Positions 12,523 through 24,500 of a stretch of 64,000 bases of DNA are shown piece by piece. The position numbers and the translations under genes were made by a program. The notes below the pieces were generated by a model, which was not told where the DNA came from, made no database searches, and worked only from the letters and a program-made list of their open reading frames with translations. Numbering within the stretch: the first letter of the stretch is position 1; every line of letters starts with the position of its first letter. The stretch is from Ciona savignyi (lineage: Eukaryota; Chordata; Ascidiacea; Phlebobranchia; Cionidae), in the NCBI GenBank assembly GCA_000149265.1, contig CH002036.1:781334-845333 (forward strand). The letters run 5' to 3'.

Positions 12523-15500
12523 ATGTATGGCCTTATCTTAGACAGTATGGCGGACCATATTAAAAAGTTGTATGGAGATAAAATATGGCATAGTGTGGTC
12601 GGGTCCAACGACATTTCAAATACGTTTACGACGCACAAGGTAAGATATAGTTACTTTCTACGTACCAGGACTAGTTTTACCCTGACTTCGAAAAAACCTT
12701 TAACTCTTTATAACGCATATTTAACTCTTAGGTATCAATGGTATTAAGCTTTTTTTTAACTGGGTAAGTTTCAACCCGATGGCTACATAATTAAGTTCGT
12801 TTAAATTTTATAGAATTTTAGTCTTTTGGTCTCTAATATAATTCTGTCACGCTAACTGTTTTACCATCTTTCAACTGGTATACCATGTAAAACTCGTGTG
12901 GCATCCGATTATATGACAACCGCGTTTAACCTTTGTCGATTTCGCACTTTGCAAGCTTTAAGATTTTTTATTACAATGCCGCCTACTTCGTAAATATTTA
13001 ATCTTATACAAACAGGATTGTAAACTTCTATAATGGTCTCAACTTAAAGAGCTGTGTGGGGTCTGGCAATCATTGTCCAAAGTTTAAAGATACAAAAGAA
13101 AGTTTTTATCCGCCTCACTGCTTATATTAAGCGGGTTAACAGAAATGGTATACTATCGTACATAAAATTCGAGTATATATTTGTAACTTAAGATTTATAT
13201 ATATACATCGCTTACTTGCATCCTCTATTTTCTATTCTAAATTATAAATAAAGTTTCGTGGGTATGTCTGCTTACACTACTACATAAGTAGTTTGCATAT
13301 AGACGTGTTTTGACTGTGACGTTTTTCCTGTTTCAATATAGAAGGCCCTGTTTCGTGTTTTTGGAAACGCTAAATAACCCAAACTAAAAACGATATTTTA
13401 TTTTGTTTGTCTTAGAACCTATTCATTCACTCATTCATATTATTTAAATAGCAACATAATGTGTTATAAACTTTGATTAGACGTCGCTTAAACGTTGCTT
13501 TATTTGGTGTAAACTCTAAATCGACGCAATAAAAAAACTGGTTGGCCGATTTCGTACTGTGACACTTCACATTACCCAACGATTAAATCAATACCACAAT
13601 GGTCTAGATTTTAGCTAACCCATATTACCAATTTCCGTCGAGTAGTAAGTCGACAAATCGGACAGTTATAACCGACATGTAGAGAAATAGCAGCTAATTT
13701 GGTCGGTTGAGACTTTAATGAGGCACTAAACAACAATGTTTAAGATATTTATGATTTATCCTTGTGAATAGGAAAACGTAAGGGGCGGTATCACACGAGC
13801 AATCGTTCGATTACCTCGGGTCTATTGTCGGGTTCGCGAAGATATTGCAGTGTGTTGTGTATGATTAACAAGCAGCTTTAATGGGGTATAACCCATTTTT
13901 CTACTGGATGCAGGAACCACGCTAATCGGTCGGATAAATAAACTGGCGGTGCCGGGTAGCGATCCAGTACCTCGCACAGACGAATGTTGAACTAAAATTT
14001 ATAGAAATTAAAATTTAATAAATTGAAAAAAAAATCGGCTTCAAGTGTCTTTGGGCAATAAGGCAATTAGCGGACATTGCCTAAACCCAGTGAAATAATG
14101 GGTTGAACTTAGTTTATTAAATTCAAGAAACAGCTCAGTAATTACAACCCAGTGGATTAATTGGTTCTGTAAAAAAAGGAACATTTCAATCATGCACAAC
14201 ACAGTGCAATAGCTCAGGTAACCCGATGGCGTGTACGAAGTAATCTGACGATAGCCCGTGTGAAAACGGTCCTTTACCTTTTCCAATAACGGGGATAAAC
14301 ATGAAATCATATCCTATATAAGAAACATAAAGAATCCTTAATTGGTATTTAAAATATTGTGATGTCTATGACGGATTTACAGTCCAACCGTGCTACAAAC
14401 ACCCCGATTTTCAGGTATAAACATGATTATTCCATCGTTCCAGGTTTACGATGAGCAACTGATTCCTATGATTGCCAATTCGACGGAGGAATTAACGGGT
14501 GTCACCGCCAACCGTATAATGGAAGGAGCCGGAAGGCACTTTGTAGTTTACATTGATAACATCAGGTACATTTTGTTTGCCGAATACACCGCAGTTAGTC
14601 TGGTGGTTTAGACCGGTTAGTCTGATGTTTAAGTGCAACGCCCTTCAACCAAAAGTTACAGATTTGAAACTAGTCGCTAGCTAGTCGGTTAAGTCCTTGG
14701 GCAAGGAACTTAACAAGCATTGCCTTAATTCAGCGGATTAATTTCTTCAAACCTGCTATTTAAACGTTTATTCCCGCTGTAAAGATGGAGAGATAGAATA
14801 TTCATGTTTTCCCAGTGAATGGAAAAACCAAGGGCGTTATCACACGGGCAATCGCCATACAATGTCGTCCCGTACAATGTTTCCCAGTATGACTGTACAG
14901 TCTATTGTAGTATTGTTGTACGATATTACTAATACGTACCTTTGATTTAGTATAATCCATCAATTTACTGGGTTTAGGCAATGTCCGCGTAGTGCCTTAC
15001 CCAAAGTTACAAGCGAAAATTTCCAACTCTGCATGCAACCCTTCGGCTTAATAAGCATGCACTAACCCACCAAGCTAATAGCGCGGAGTATTATACTTGG
15101 CTTACATTTTATTGCTTTAGGAACGACCGAATCATAAAGGTGTTGGGAAGAACCTTCCGTGATTTCCTCAATGGCCTCGACTGTATGCACGAGTTCTACA
15201 AATTTAGTTTCGCTGATATTCATCCGCCAAGGTAACTAAAACGATTTTCTAACCGGGAGACCTTTTTAATATTAATAATAGGCAAAATAATTTTTGACCG
15301 TGTGGCATTACGTCGGATGGATAGCATACGTCGTCAGTCGGATTGCGTATGTCAACGGACGTATAATATACGTCGTCAGTCGGATATATCGTACTTCGTT
15401 AGACGAATATCGTACGTCATCACACGGTTAGCGTACATCGTTAGACGGATAGCGTCAAACGACCAAAATCGCTCGTTTACTTGTGTGTAAAACCAGGTTC

Positions 15501-18500
15501 AGTGACCTTAAATAAAAACCAGAAATGTAGCGTGAAAGGAAGTAATTGCGTCTCAAGGTGAAGTTATGGTATGTTTGCATAACTGAACTTAATTTATGGA
15601 TTAAATGGGAATGGTTGTCTGGACGAATAAAGCAATTCACTTTCTGTATAAAAGCGGCTTTAATGAAAAGGCCATCGAATATTTGGAATTAAGTACGGTT
15701 AAATAAAATTATAAATTGAACCAGAGATAAGGCAGTGTCTCTTTCAAACGCGAAACGATGTATTAGCTGAGGGCGTTGAACACAATTAATGGTTTGATCG
15801 CGTTACAAAGTGTTCTCATGTTAAAATTTACGCGTTTATCTAACAAAAATAAGCCAAGCTTTAAAAAAGGGTATTGGTGAAGAGCCCACAAATGGTTTAA
15901 AACTTAGCCCTTAAAATCGTCAAGAGCGGTTATGTTACACTACGTTTTACAATTTCTTCTGGAAAAAAATGGACCACGCTTTTATCTTTTATAATTCCAA
16001 TATTTCTCTACAGTTTCCATATTTCCAACGAAGATGTAAACGGTTTGGAGCTCCACTATCGAAGCAGGCGAACATTCACTGGTTTCATGTATTATGTAGA
16101 GGGCCTAATTCGAGCAATTGCTGAGAAGTTCTATTCGGTTGATGTTTCCATCCACATCACTCAGCATGGGTTTACTGGAGACGTAATGCTTGCAATTTAC
16201 AGGTGAATTCGTTCTTTCGATTTTTTAAAACACCTCAAAGAAAGACCAGTTTTAAAACAACAAACCAAGTTCATATACAATTATATTCAACATACTTAAA
16301 CAGCTTCGGTAACTTGACGGTGGATGCGAGGTAATCTGACAATTCCAAGTGTGATAACGGTCCTTGTGTTTTCCTCTATCCGGAATAAAACTAGAATATC
16401 TTATCCCACCCCTAACCTTTATTACTAGCACGTTTTGCAATTAATCAACGTATAAGGGCAGGGGAAAGTGTTAAACTTTTAGTCGTGGTTTTTTACATTT
16501 AGTATAAGTTTTGAGCTCAAACTGTTCTTTGATTTACTAACTAACAAAGCTTTGTATTACAGGATTGATTTTCCAAATAACGAGCATACTGTTTTTCAAA
16601 ACCTGATCAAAGAAAAGCGACATTTACGGCTTAATCACAAAATCCAATTTCCTTCCAACCTTTTCTTTGAGCAGTTTCCATTCCACGTTGTTTTTGACGA
16701 AAGGTGAGAATAATCTTGTTTTCGACGAATTGTTTTACCAGACTGAGTCGAACCCGGTCACTAAGGCCGATTTTTATACACTCAGCGAATTAACAGGTTT
16801 AACCAAATTGAAAGAACGTCCTAATCATATACAACATAGTGTAATAGCCTCGGTAAACCGACGGTGGATGCAAGCAACTCAGCAGCACAGATAGACTTAC
16901 TACTCGTTTTTTAAAAATATCGGCACCTTTATAAAAATGCACATATATTGTTTTTGTCCGATATTGTAAATATGGACTACACTTAAATTTTGTTTTACAG
17001 ATATTTGTAGTTAACGCGTGTTTGTCGCTGTCCAGTAATTTTGTATATTTAAACTACAGGTTGCAGATATTAACCACTGGACATGGACTGAATATCATTT
17101 GTAGTGGACTCAACGGAAAACGTCTAAATGAAACCTTCTTCATGACTAGACCTCTTGGCTATGATTTGACTTGGGATAACGTAAGTCAATGTTTATACTT
17201 GTACGACAGCTAGCTCATTTGATAAACTGGTGGGTTCGAAACCAGTCGATGGCCTGATCGTGTGTGTCGTCGGACAACGCTTTCAGCAAACGTTACTCAA
17301 ATCTTTTGAATTGATCGGTTAATAAAAAATTAGAGCAATGTCTTAGCATATTCTTTCGGTTAGATCAATCGATAAAAGTATAAAGCTAAAACCTTGTTTG
17401 GTTGGAGTCTATTGCGAGACAGTTGTATAGATTGGCGAGGCACACACATAGCATTAACTCGATAGCTTAATGGTTTAAAAGTTCGTCCACGGGCAATAAA
17501 GGCATTTAGCAGACATTGCCTAAACCCAGTTTCTACCCAATTAAAGAAACGTCTGAACTATACACAACACACACTGCAATACCTCCGGCAACCCGACTGG
17601 GCGCGAGGTGTTCAGACGATTGCCTGTGAGTTAACGCCCTTGCTTTTACTTGGATAAAACTTAAATAGGATTTCCTATCTTAATTATACACAACACTCGT
17701 ACCTTCTAAATACGTTTGTTTCTTCAGGTGTTAATCCATCGAAACAATGTATTTGAGCTCACATCGGTGAAATCGACGGAAAGCATAAACAAAAGTATTT
17801 ATATTTGTCTATATAAGAAATTTTGTGACAAAAACTCCATTTTTATATTATTATTTATAATATTGGTCCCTTATTTCATGATTAGAGAAGTAACATCAAA
17901 TTAGGCACTTGGTTGTTAATTTGATAAAAGACTCACATGTCAAGCTTTTGTGAATATTCATTCTTCAGACATCTCCGGGCAAACCCGGGAAAAATTATCA
18001 GTAATTGTGTTTTTTTAGGCTATGGGTTTAATCTTTCGCGTCAATTTTCGGATGTTACTTTATTCAGTACATTATTTGCTCAAACTTTAAGTTATTCATT
18101 ATAGGCCACACTACAGTAGCTACGGAAACGCGACCACGGGCTCTTAGCAGACATTGCCTAAACCCAATTGATTATTGAGTTGAAATAAAACAATAGTTAC
18201 ATCTCAATCATATACAGCAAAGAGCACCCGACTATGCGATTGAGGTAATCTGACAATTGTTAAGGCAATTTATTCCACACATTGGATGATGTAATTGATC
18301 ATGTTACCAAATCAAGGGTAAAGAAATCGTTGATGTCACAACTCATTTTGACCTAACATTTTCCCCCTATAAGCTTGTCACTATTACCAATTTATGTATG
18401 AAACATTAGAACACAATGTTTCGTTTTTTACGGGCTCCGATTTCGGACCCACGATCGGCTCGTTAACATGACCGTTATAAGTCGAAATGTTACATGTATC

Positions 18501-21500
18501 GGTCGCCTTAACCATTTAGCCATGCAAAAATACAAAATTTGAGTAATGATGAAAGTTAACAATAGTGTTCACAGTTTAGTCAGATAATTAAAGTGCGTTC
18601 TAGTTTGTGTATTAATACATGCCACCCGCAGGCTCAACCACAAGACACGATAGATCAATGACTCATTTCATTAAGCTAAGAGGCCAGATGTTGCACGTTG
18701 AAGAATGGGATTGCGTCGTCTTCCTGGCAACTTTCGTGTAAGAAAATTTATAAGAGGCGATGCAAGCTTACATAATGAATGGCTGTCACTATAAATTCTT
18801 CCATAAATAGCTTATAATTGTTTAGTTTTTTTTACAATATAGATTTTGTTATATTTTTCATCATTGAAGGCGTTCAACCAATTATCATGTTATTTTTTCA
18901 AATTTAGGCTTGGGTATGCAACGGTAACCCAAAGTTCTCCAAAATTTGGTTAAGCAATTTCGAGCTATAAAGCACCCCTCCTAACATTGGAAATTTTTCA
19001 CGTTGAAACAGCTAGGAAATGTAGCCTACAATTGACAACTATATTTTACTAAGCTCTGCTGATTTCTAAACTGGTTTTATAAACAAAACCTTAAAAAATT
19101 TCCACTATTCGCGTTATAACGCCCAATTTTAAATATAACTATCCTAATAGATCGTGTAGTTAAATAGTCAGCTCATTTGCCAACAAGCATGTTTGCGTTG
19201 GTCTATAATCCTATCATTGATGTGTTTCTATTTATGCCAATGATTTCATTTCAGAATGGATGACCTGGACAAAATGTACGAAATGGGAGTGTATGTTAAC
19301 GACCTTACCTTCCATGATTTAAGCCGGGATATGGTTCTGCACGGGCTTCAACAGAATACTGAATATAAATTAGCCCTGGATCTTGAACAGGTTTAGTATT
19401 GATAGCAGTTCATTTTTCAATTTGGAAGGATGGGTGTGTCGTTTCTATCGCTGGGGAAAACGACTTCTAGCGGCTGCATGGGTAAAATGACTTTGAAGGA
19501 TTATTCAACGGTTATCGTGTGACAACTGCTGCCATAGGTTCGAAAAATGGTCAATAGCTAGTCGGTTGTGTCCTCAGGAAAGGCACTGACATTGCAAAAA
19601 CTCAATAGATCAATAAAATCTTGAATATTATTAAATAGTGTCCAACAGTGCAATACTTGAGCAAAATAAAATTGGGTTTGTTTACAGGGAAAGAATTCAC
19701 GCTTGGAAGAAATAATCCAAACTCTTGAAGTGGAACAGCAAGTCACTGATAACCTGCTGTACAGTATGATACCGAAGGAAATCGCCAGCAGTTTAAGAAA
19801 AGGAAATACTTCCGTCAGTTTGTGCGAGGTATTACGTGGACTGTTAATGTAAACTGATGTTTCCGATTCGTGTATAGGAAATTCCGTATAGACGTTCCGT
19901 ATAATTCCGTATAAATGTTTTGTAAGGTCATGTGGCCGAATGGTTAACGCGACCGGTACATGTACCGAATTAGAAACACAAAAGGCTTAGAAACGATCTC
20001 CCCATGATTTGATACCGAGACAAAAAAAAACAGGAAATACTATGCTCCTAACGGAATTTGGTAATCAAACCGACCCCGAGGCGGGTTTAAAACCTGATCC
20101 GGTAAAAAAGACAACTGCCCCCTTTCTTTGATGGATTTGATTCTGCAACTAATTGGTTTTAGAGGAACTTTTTAAACTCTGGATCGCGTGTTTTTTACTG
20201 TGTTAGGTTTTAAATCCATAACAAGCTTGTTCCTAATATTGTTTTTGTATAGATGTCGGTATTTGTATAGGTCCCGGGAACCATTCGGCCACACGAATGT
20301 TCAGGTTGGCTAGTTCTTTCGCCAAGGCCGTTTTATTTTTGTGATCAGTATACCACATTCACCACTCCTCTTTAATCCTTAATTCTAAACGCCTTTATTT
20401 TTTGGTTAACCACCCAGAAATACCAAGACGTCACAGTTCTCTTTAGTGACGTGGTAAACTTCGCTCACATCTGCCATCGTATTGAGCCGCATGAGATTAT
20501 GAAAACCTTGAACAAAATGGTAAGATTATCAGTGTCAGTTGTACCTAACAGTATAAAACGAAAGGTTTTGGCATGGAAATCTAGCGATTGTCCGCTACAT
20601 AACGCCCCTTTACGTATTCGCGAGGTAATCTGACGAATGCCCGTGTGATAACGCCCTCTTACGTATATGCGAGGAAATCCGACGATTGCCTGTGTTATAA
20701 CGCCTTCTTACATATTCACGAACTAATCGGACGATTGCCCGTGTATTCTCGAAGTGATATGATGATTGTCCGTTTAATAACGCTACTTAACATAATTGCA
20801 AGGTAATCTGACGATTGTCCTTGTGGTATAGCCCCTTTAAGTATTTGCGAGGTAATCTGACGATTTCTCGTTTGATAATCCCCCATTTTCTCATTATCCC
20901 ACATGAATAACTCAAAAATACCCTATCATTTCCTAATTTATTAGTTAAAGCAAGACATTTTGTATAGGTAAAGGTGTTCGACATGCTGTGTAAAGAGTTC
21001 AAAACCTACAAAGTGGAAACCGTCGCTGATGGGTTTATGTGCATCTCAGGAGCGCCAACGTACGACAAAAACCACACCAAGGTTTTAGCGGACATGGCCA
21101 TAGAAATGCTGACCGTTATTAAAACCGTGCGTGTGCCGAAAACGAAAGATTCAATCAACATTAGAATCGGTAAGTTTAACAAAACTGATATTTTAGCCCA
21201 TCTTTTATCATTTTTTCTATTTTTTATCGAATAATAAAAAACACTTAACTGATATGATTGTTATTAGATTAACACAATGTTGTCACAATATGGAAGAACA
21301 TAACTATGCTTATCCTTCCAAAGATGGCATTGCAATGAGGTTGTTTATTGGTTTTATTAATTTTAATACAAAACAATAGATTCAGGCAACGTTCGCTAAG
21401 TTCCCTTTTCTTGATCATTGATGACTGGTTTCAATCCCATGAATGTTCAACTCTTCTATGACGCGTTACTATGTACACGCTTTTTCAATAAGATAGCTGA

Positions 21501-24500
21501 CTACTGTATATTTTACACGAAACAGATAATATGTTTGGCCTTAAACCATTATTTTGTCTCATCAGTCGCTTGTTACAAAACTAAACAATTGTACAATGTG
21601 ACGTACAGTCTATCGAGTCATGAACATTTAGTTTAGTTAGCTTGTTTATTCATTTTTTTCCTCAACAACTGAAACATAAGCAAATCACGGCTAGAGAACA
21701 GAAAAACGCGGGAAAACGAACAGTCATAAAATGATGTTTAAAAAAAGATATACATAACTATATAGCTGTATATGATATTAAAGTCTGCTGATTGGGGATT
21801 ACCCTTTCACAGGTTTGCATTGTGGTGGCGTGGTAGCAGGTTTGGTTGGACACAAGATCCCGAGGTACTGCTTGTTTGGGGACACAGTGAACATCGCTTC
21901 CAAGCTAGAAGCCGCTGGAAAGGTATTCTGAAACCGATGTGACGTAATTACCTTAATAAATAAAGCCGAATAACGCGCTCGACTCATATACAGGTAACAT
22001 AAACACACGGTAAACTAGAAATCTGCCTCCAGCTTCCTTTCCTTAAAAAAAACTGTGCTATCCTATTTAATTGATAAGAATTAATTAGATCTTATACTTC
22101 GCAGTAACATGACAGTCAACGGTAAATTATTGTTTTGAAAACACAATTTAGTTGGATCAACAAATATTTTTAAATTATTAGGTTTATTTAGGCGTTTATT
22201 TAATTTTTAAATAAGCACCATATTTATTTTGGGTTAACCTGTGGTAATAAAGAAGCGAAAAATAAACTTGACTAAACCATACCTCGGGAAGCTATTAACT
22301 GGTAGAAAATAAGCAATTGTTTTAAGGTTAATCTGTCGACGATTTTTTGGATTAACTCTTATTCGCATTCCAGACTATGCTCTTTGTAAGCAACAACAAT
22401 CTTAAAATAATGACATCCCTTCAGTGAATAAACCTTAACTTAATACTCTATAATAGTAACCTGTCAATCAATTGGTATTTTTAAATACCGGAATAATTGT
22501 TAAACTAGTTTATGTTAATATAAGCCAATAATATTATTTTTGAAAAATAAATTGGCTGAAAGGTTAGCGCGATCGAATGACATGTAAATTTATATATACA
22601 ATGTGTAAAAAATGATGAGACCACCATAATATCTAGGCTTGTGTACACCTTGGTCATCTGTATAACTTTTAATACTTGTATAATATAAATGAACGAATGG
22701 TCAATACGACCGATTTATCACCTGTATATTATTAGTTACGAATGGTTAATACCAACGATTTATCACCTGTATATTATTAGTTACGAATGGTTAACACCAA
22801 GGATTTATTATCTGTGTAATATAAGTGGACAATGGTTAACCCGAGCGATGTATCACCTACATAATCTTACCTCCACGCCAGGCCCAACGAATCCAGATTT
22901 CACAATGCTGTAAAGAAAAACTTGTGACATATGGTGATTACCAAATAGAGGATAAAGAAGATGTCAGAATTAAAGGCTGTCGCCCCATCAAGACACATTG
23001 GCTTAATGGTACGATGTAATAGACATATAGGATTGAAGGAGGATAGGATGTTCATGTTTATCCCCGTGAATAAAAAAAACAAGGGGGTTAACAAACGGGC
23101 AATCGTCAGATCACCTCGCGTCCACCGTTGTGCTACCGGAGCTATTGTAGTGTGTTGTTTATAATTCAGACGTTCCCTCAATTTGGTAGAACCCATTTTT
23201 CCTGTGGGTTCAGGCAGTGTCCGTCAAGTCTTTTTCTCAAGTAAACAACCGACTTGCTAGCGACTAGTTTTGACCTTGTAACCCTTCGGCTGAAAGGCGA
23301 CGCACTAACCCAACAGCCTAAACGGTCGGACGAACTTGGATAAGCAGCGGTTGTATTATCAATTTTTATAGCACAAATCTACTCATTGTTTGTTCTCTTG
23401 CTTTTTCCAATCCACGGGAATAAACATAATTATCCTATCCTATCTTAAAAAAAACACCTTTTTTATAAGATTTTCTTTCAGGTCGAAGCAGCAGATCAAC
23501 CTTGAATATGAAGTAAGTTTAAATAATAACACCGAAGTGTAAAGCACAGAATATGACCTATAACGTTGAATAGTGCATCGTACCCATACCTTTAAAGTTC
23601 AATGCAATCTGTATGCATTTTTTTAGTATTAGATAGGTGGGTAAGTGCGTCATTTTCGACTAAAGGATTGTAGATTAAAAACTGATCGTTAGCTTGTTAA
23701 ATGTTTCCTAAGGCAGGGCACTTAACTAAAATTGCCCAAACCTAGTTTTATTCCAATTAAATCAATGTCTTAATCATACTCAACACAGTGCAATATCTCC
23801 GGTAACCTGTTGGTGGGCATGAGGTGATCTGACGATTTACCGGGTGCCCGTGCCCCTTGCGTTTTTTTTCTATTTTAGGAGGTAAACATGAATGTTCTAT
23901 AACAATAAATATTTTTCAGTTATGACCTGGATGACAACGCTGATCATTGTAAATTTACTGAAGGTATGGTTTCTTCCAGTGGTTTATTTTTATCTTTTAG
24001 AACACAATTGAAATATTGTTGTGGCGAATTTGGTAGCTCATAATTTATTACCGAGATAAGGCTTGGACCCATAATGAACTCGCCAAGACTGTGATTGTGT
24101 AGAATCGGTATATTTTTCGATCGCGTTAACTAATCGGCCACACGACTGTACATATAGTTTTATATTTATTTACTGGAAGGAGATCAATCAGCGCGATATC
24201 GTCCAACGTAGTTTTATATGTTTATTTTAACCGTAAGCAATGTTGCAATATGTGGAACATGGTTCTTCTCAAAACATTGGCTGTACGGTCGTGTGGTTGA
24301 ATGGTTAACGCAACCAAAACATATTTACTACACAGAAAACAATACTTGAAACGAGTGCATCATGGGTTTTAGTCTGGGAAAAACAAAAAAAAACGGTATC
24401 ATTATAAAATAAACTAACAACTTGGCATTTCCCTTGGACAATTCACAAGATGGAATAAGTTCTAAAAGTTTCGTAGGCTGGTCGCCAGTGTCTTTGTGGG

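Noticed and set aside
19925..19965. tRNA-Ser/Leu-like sequence GTGTGGCCGAATGGTTAACGC at several places
   Set aside because: No copy has a complete acceptor stem and T-arm at tRNA spacing. They are SINE heads, not functional tRNA genes.
22689..22913. Plus-strand frame with an 18-residue peptide repeat ([14 protein letters not shown])
   Set aside because: It is the 54-bp tandem repeat in a cyclase intron. The frame overlaps exon 14 out of phase.
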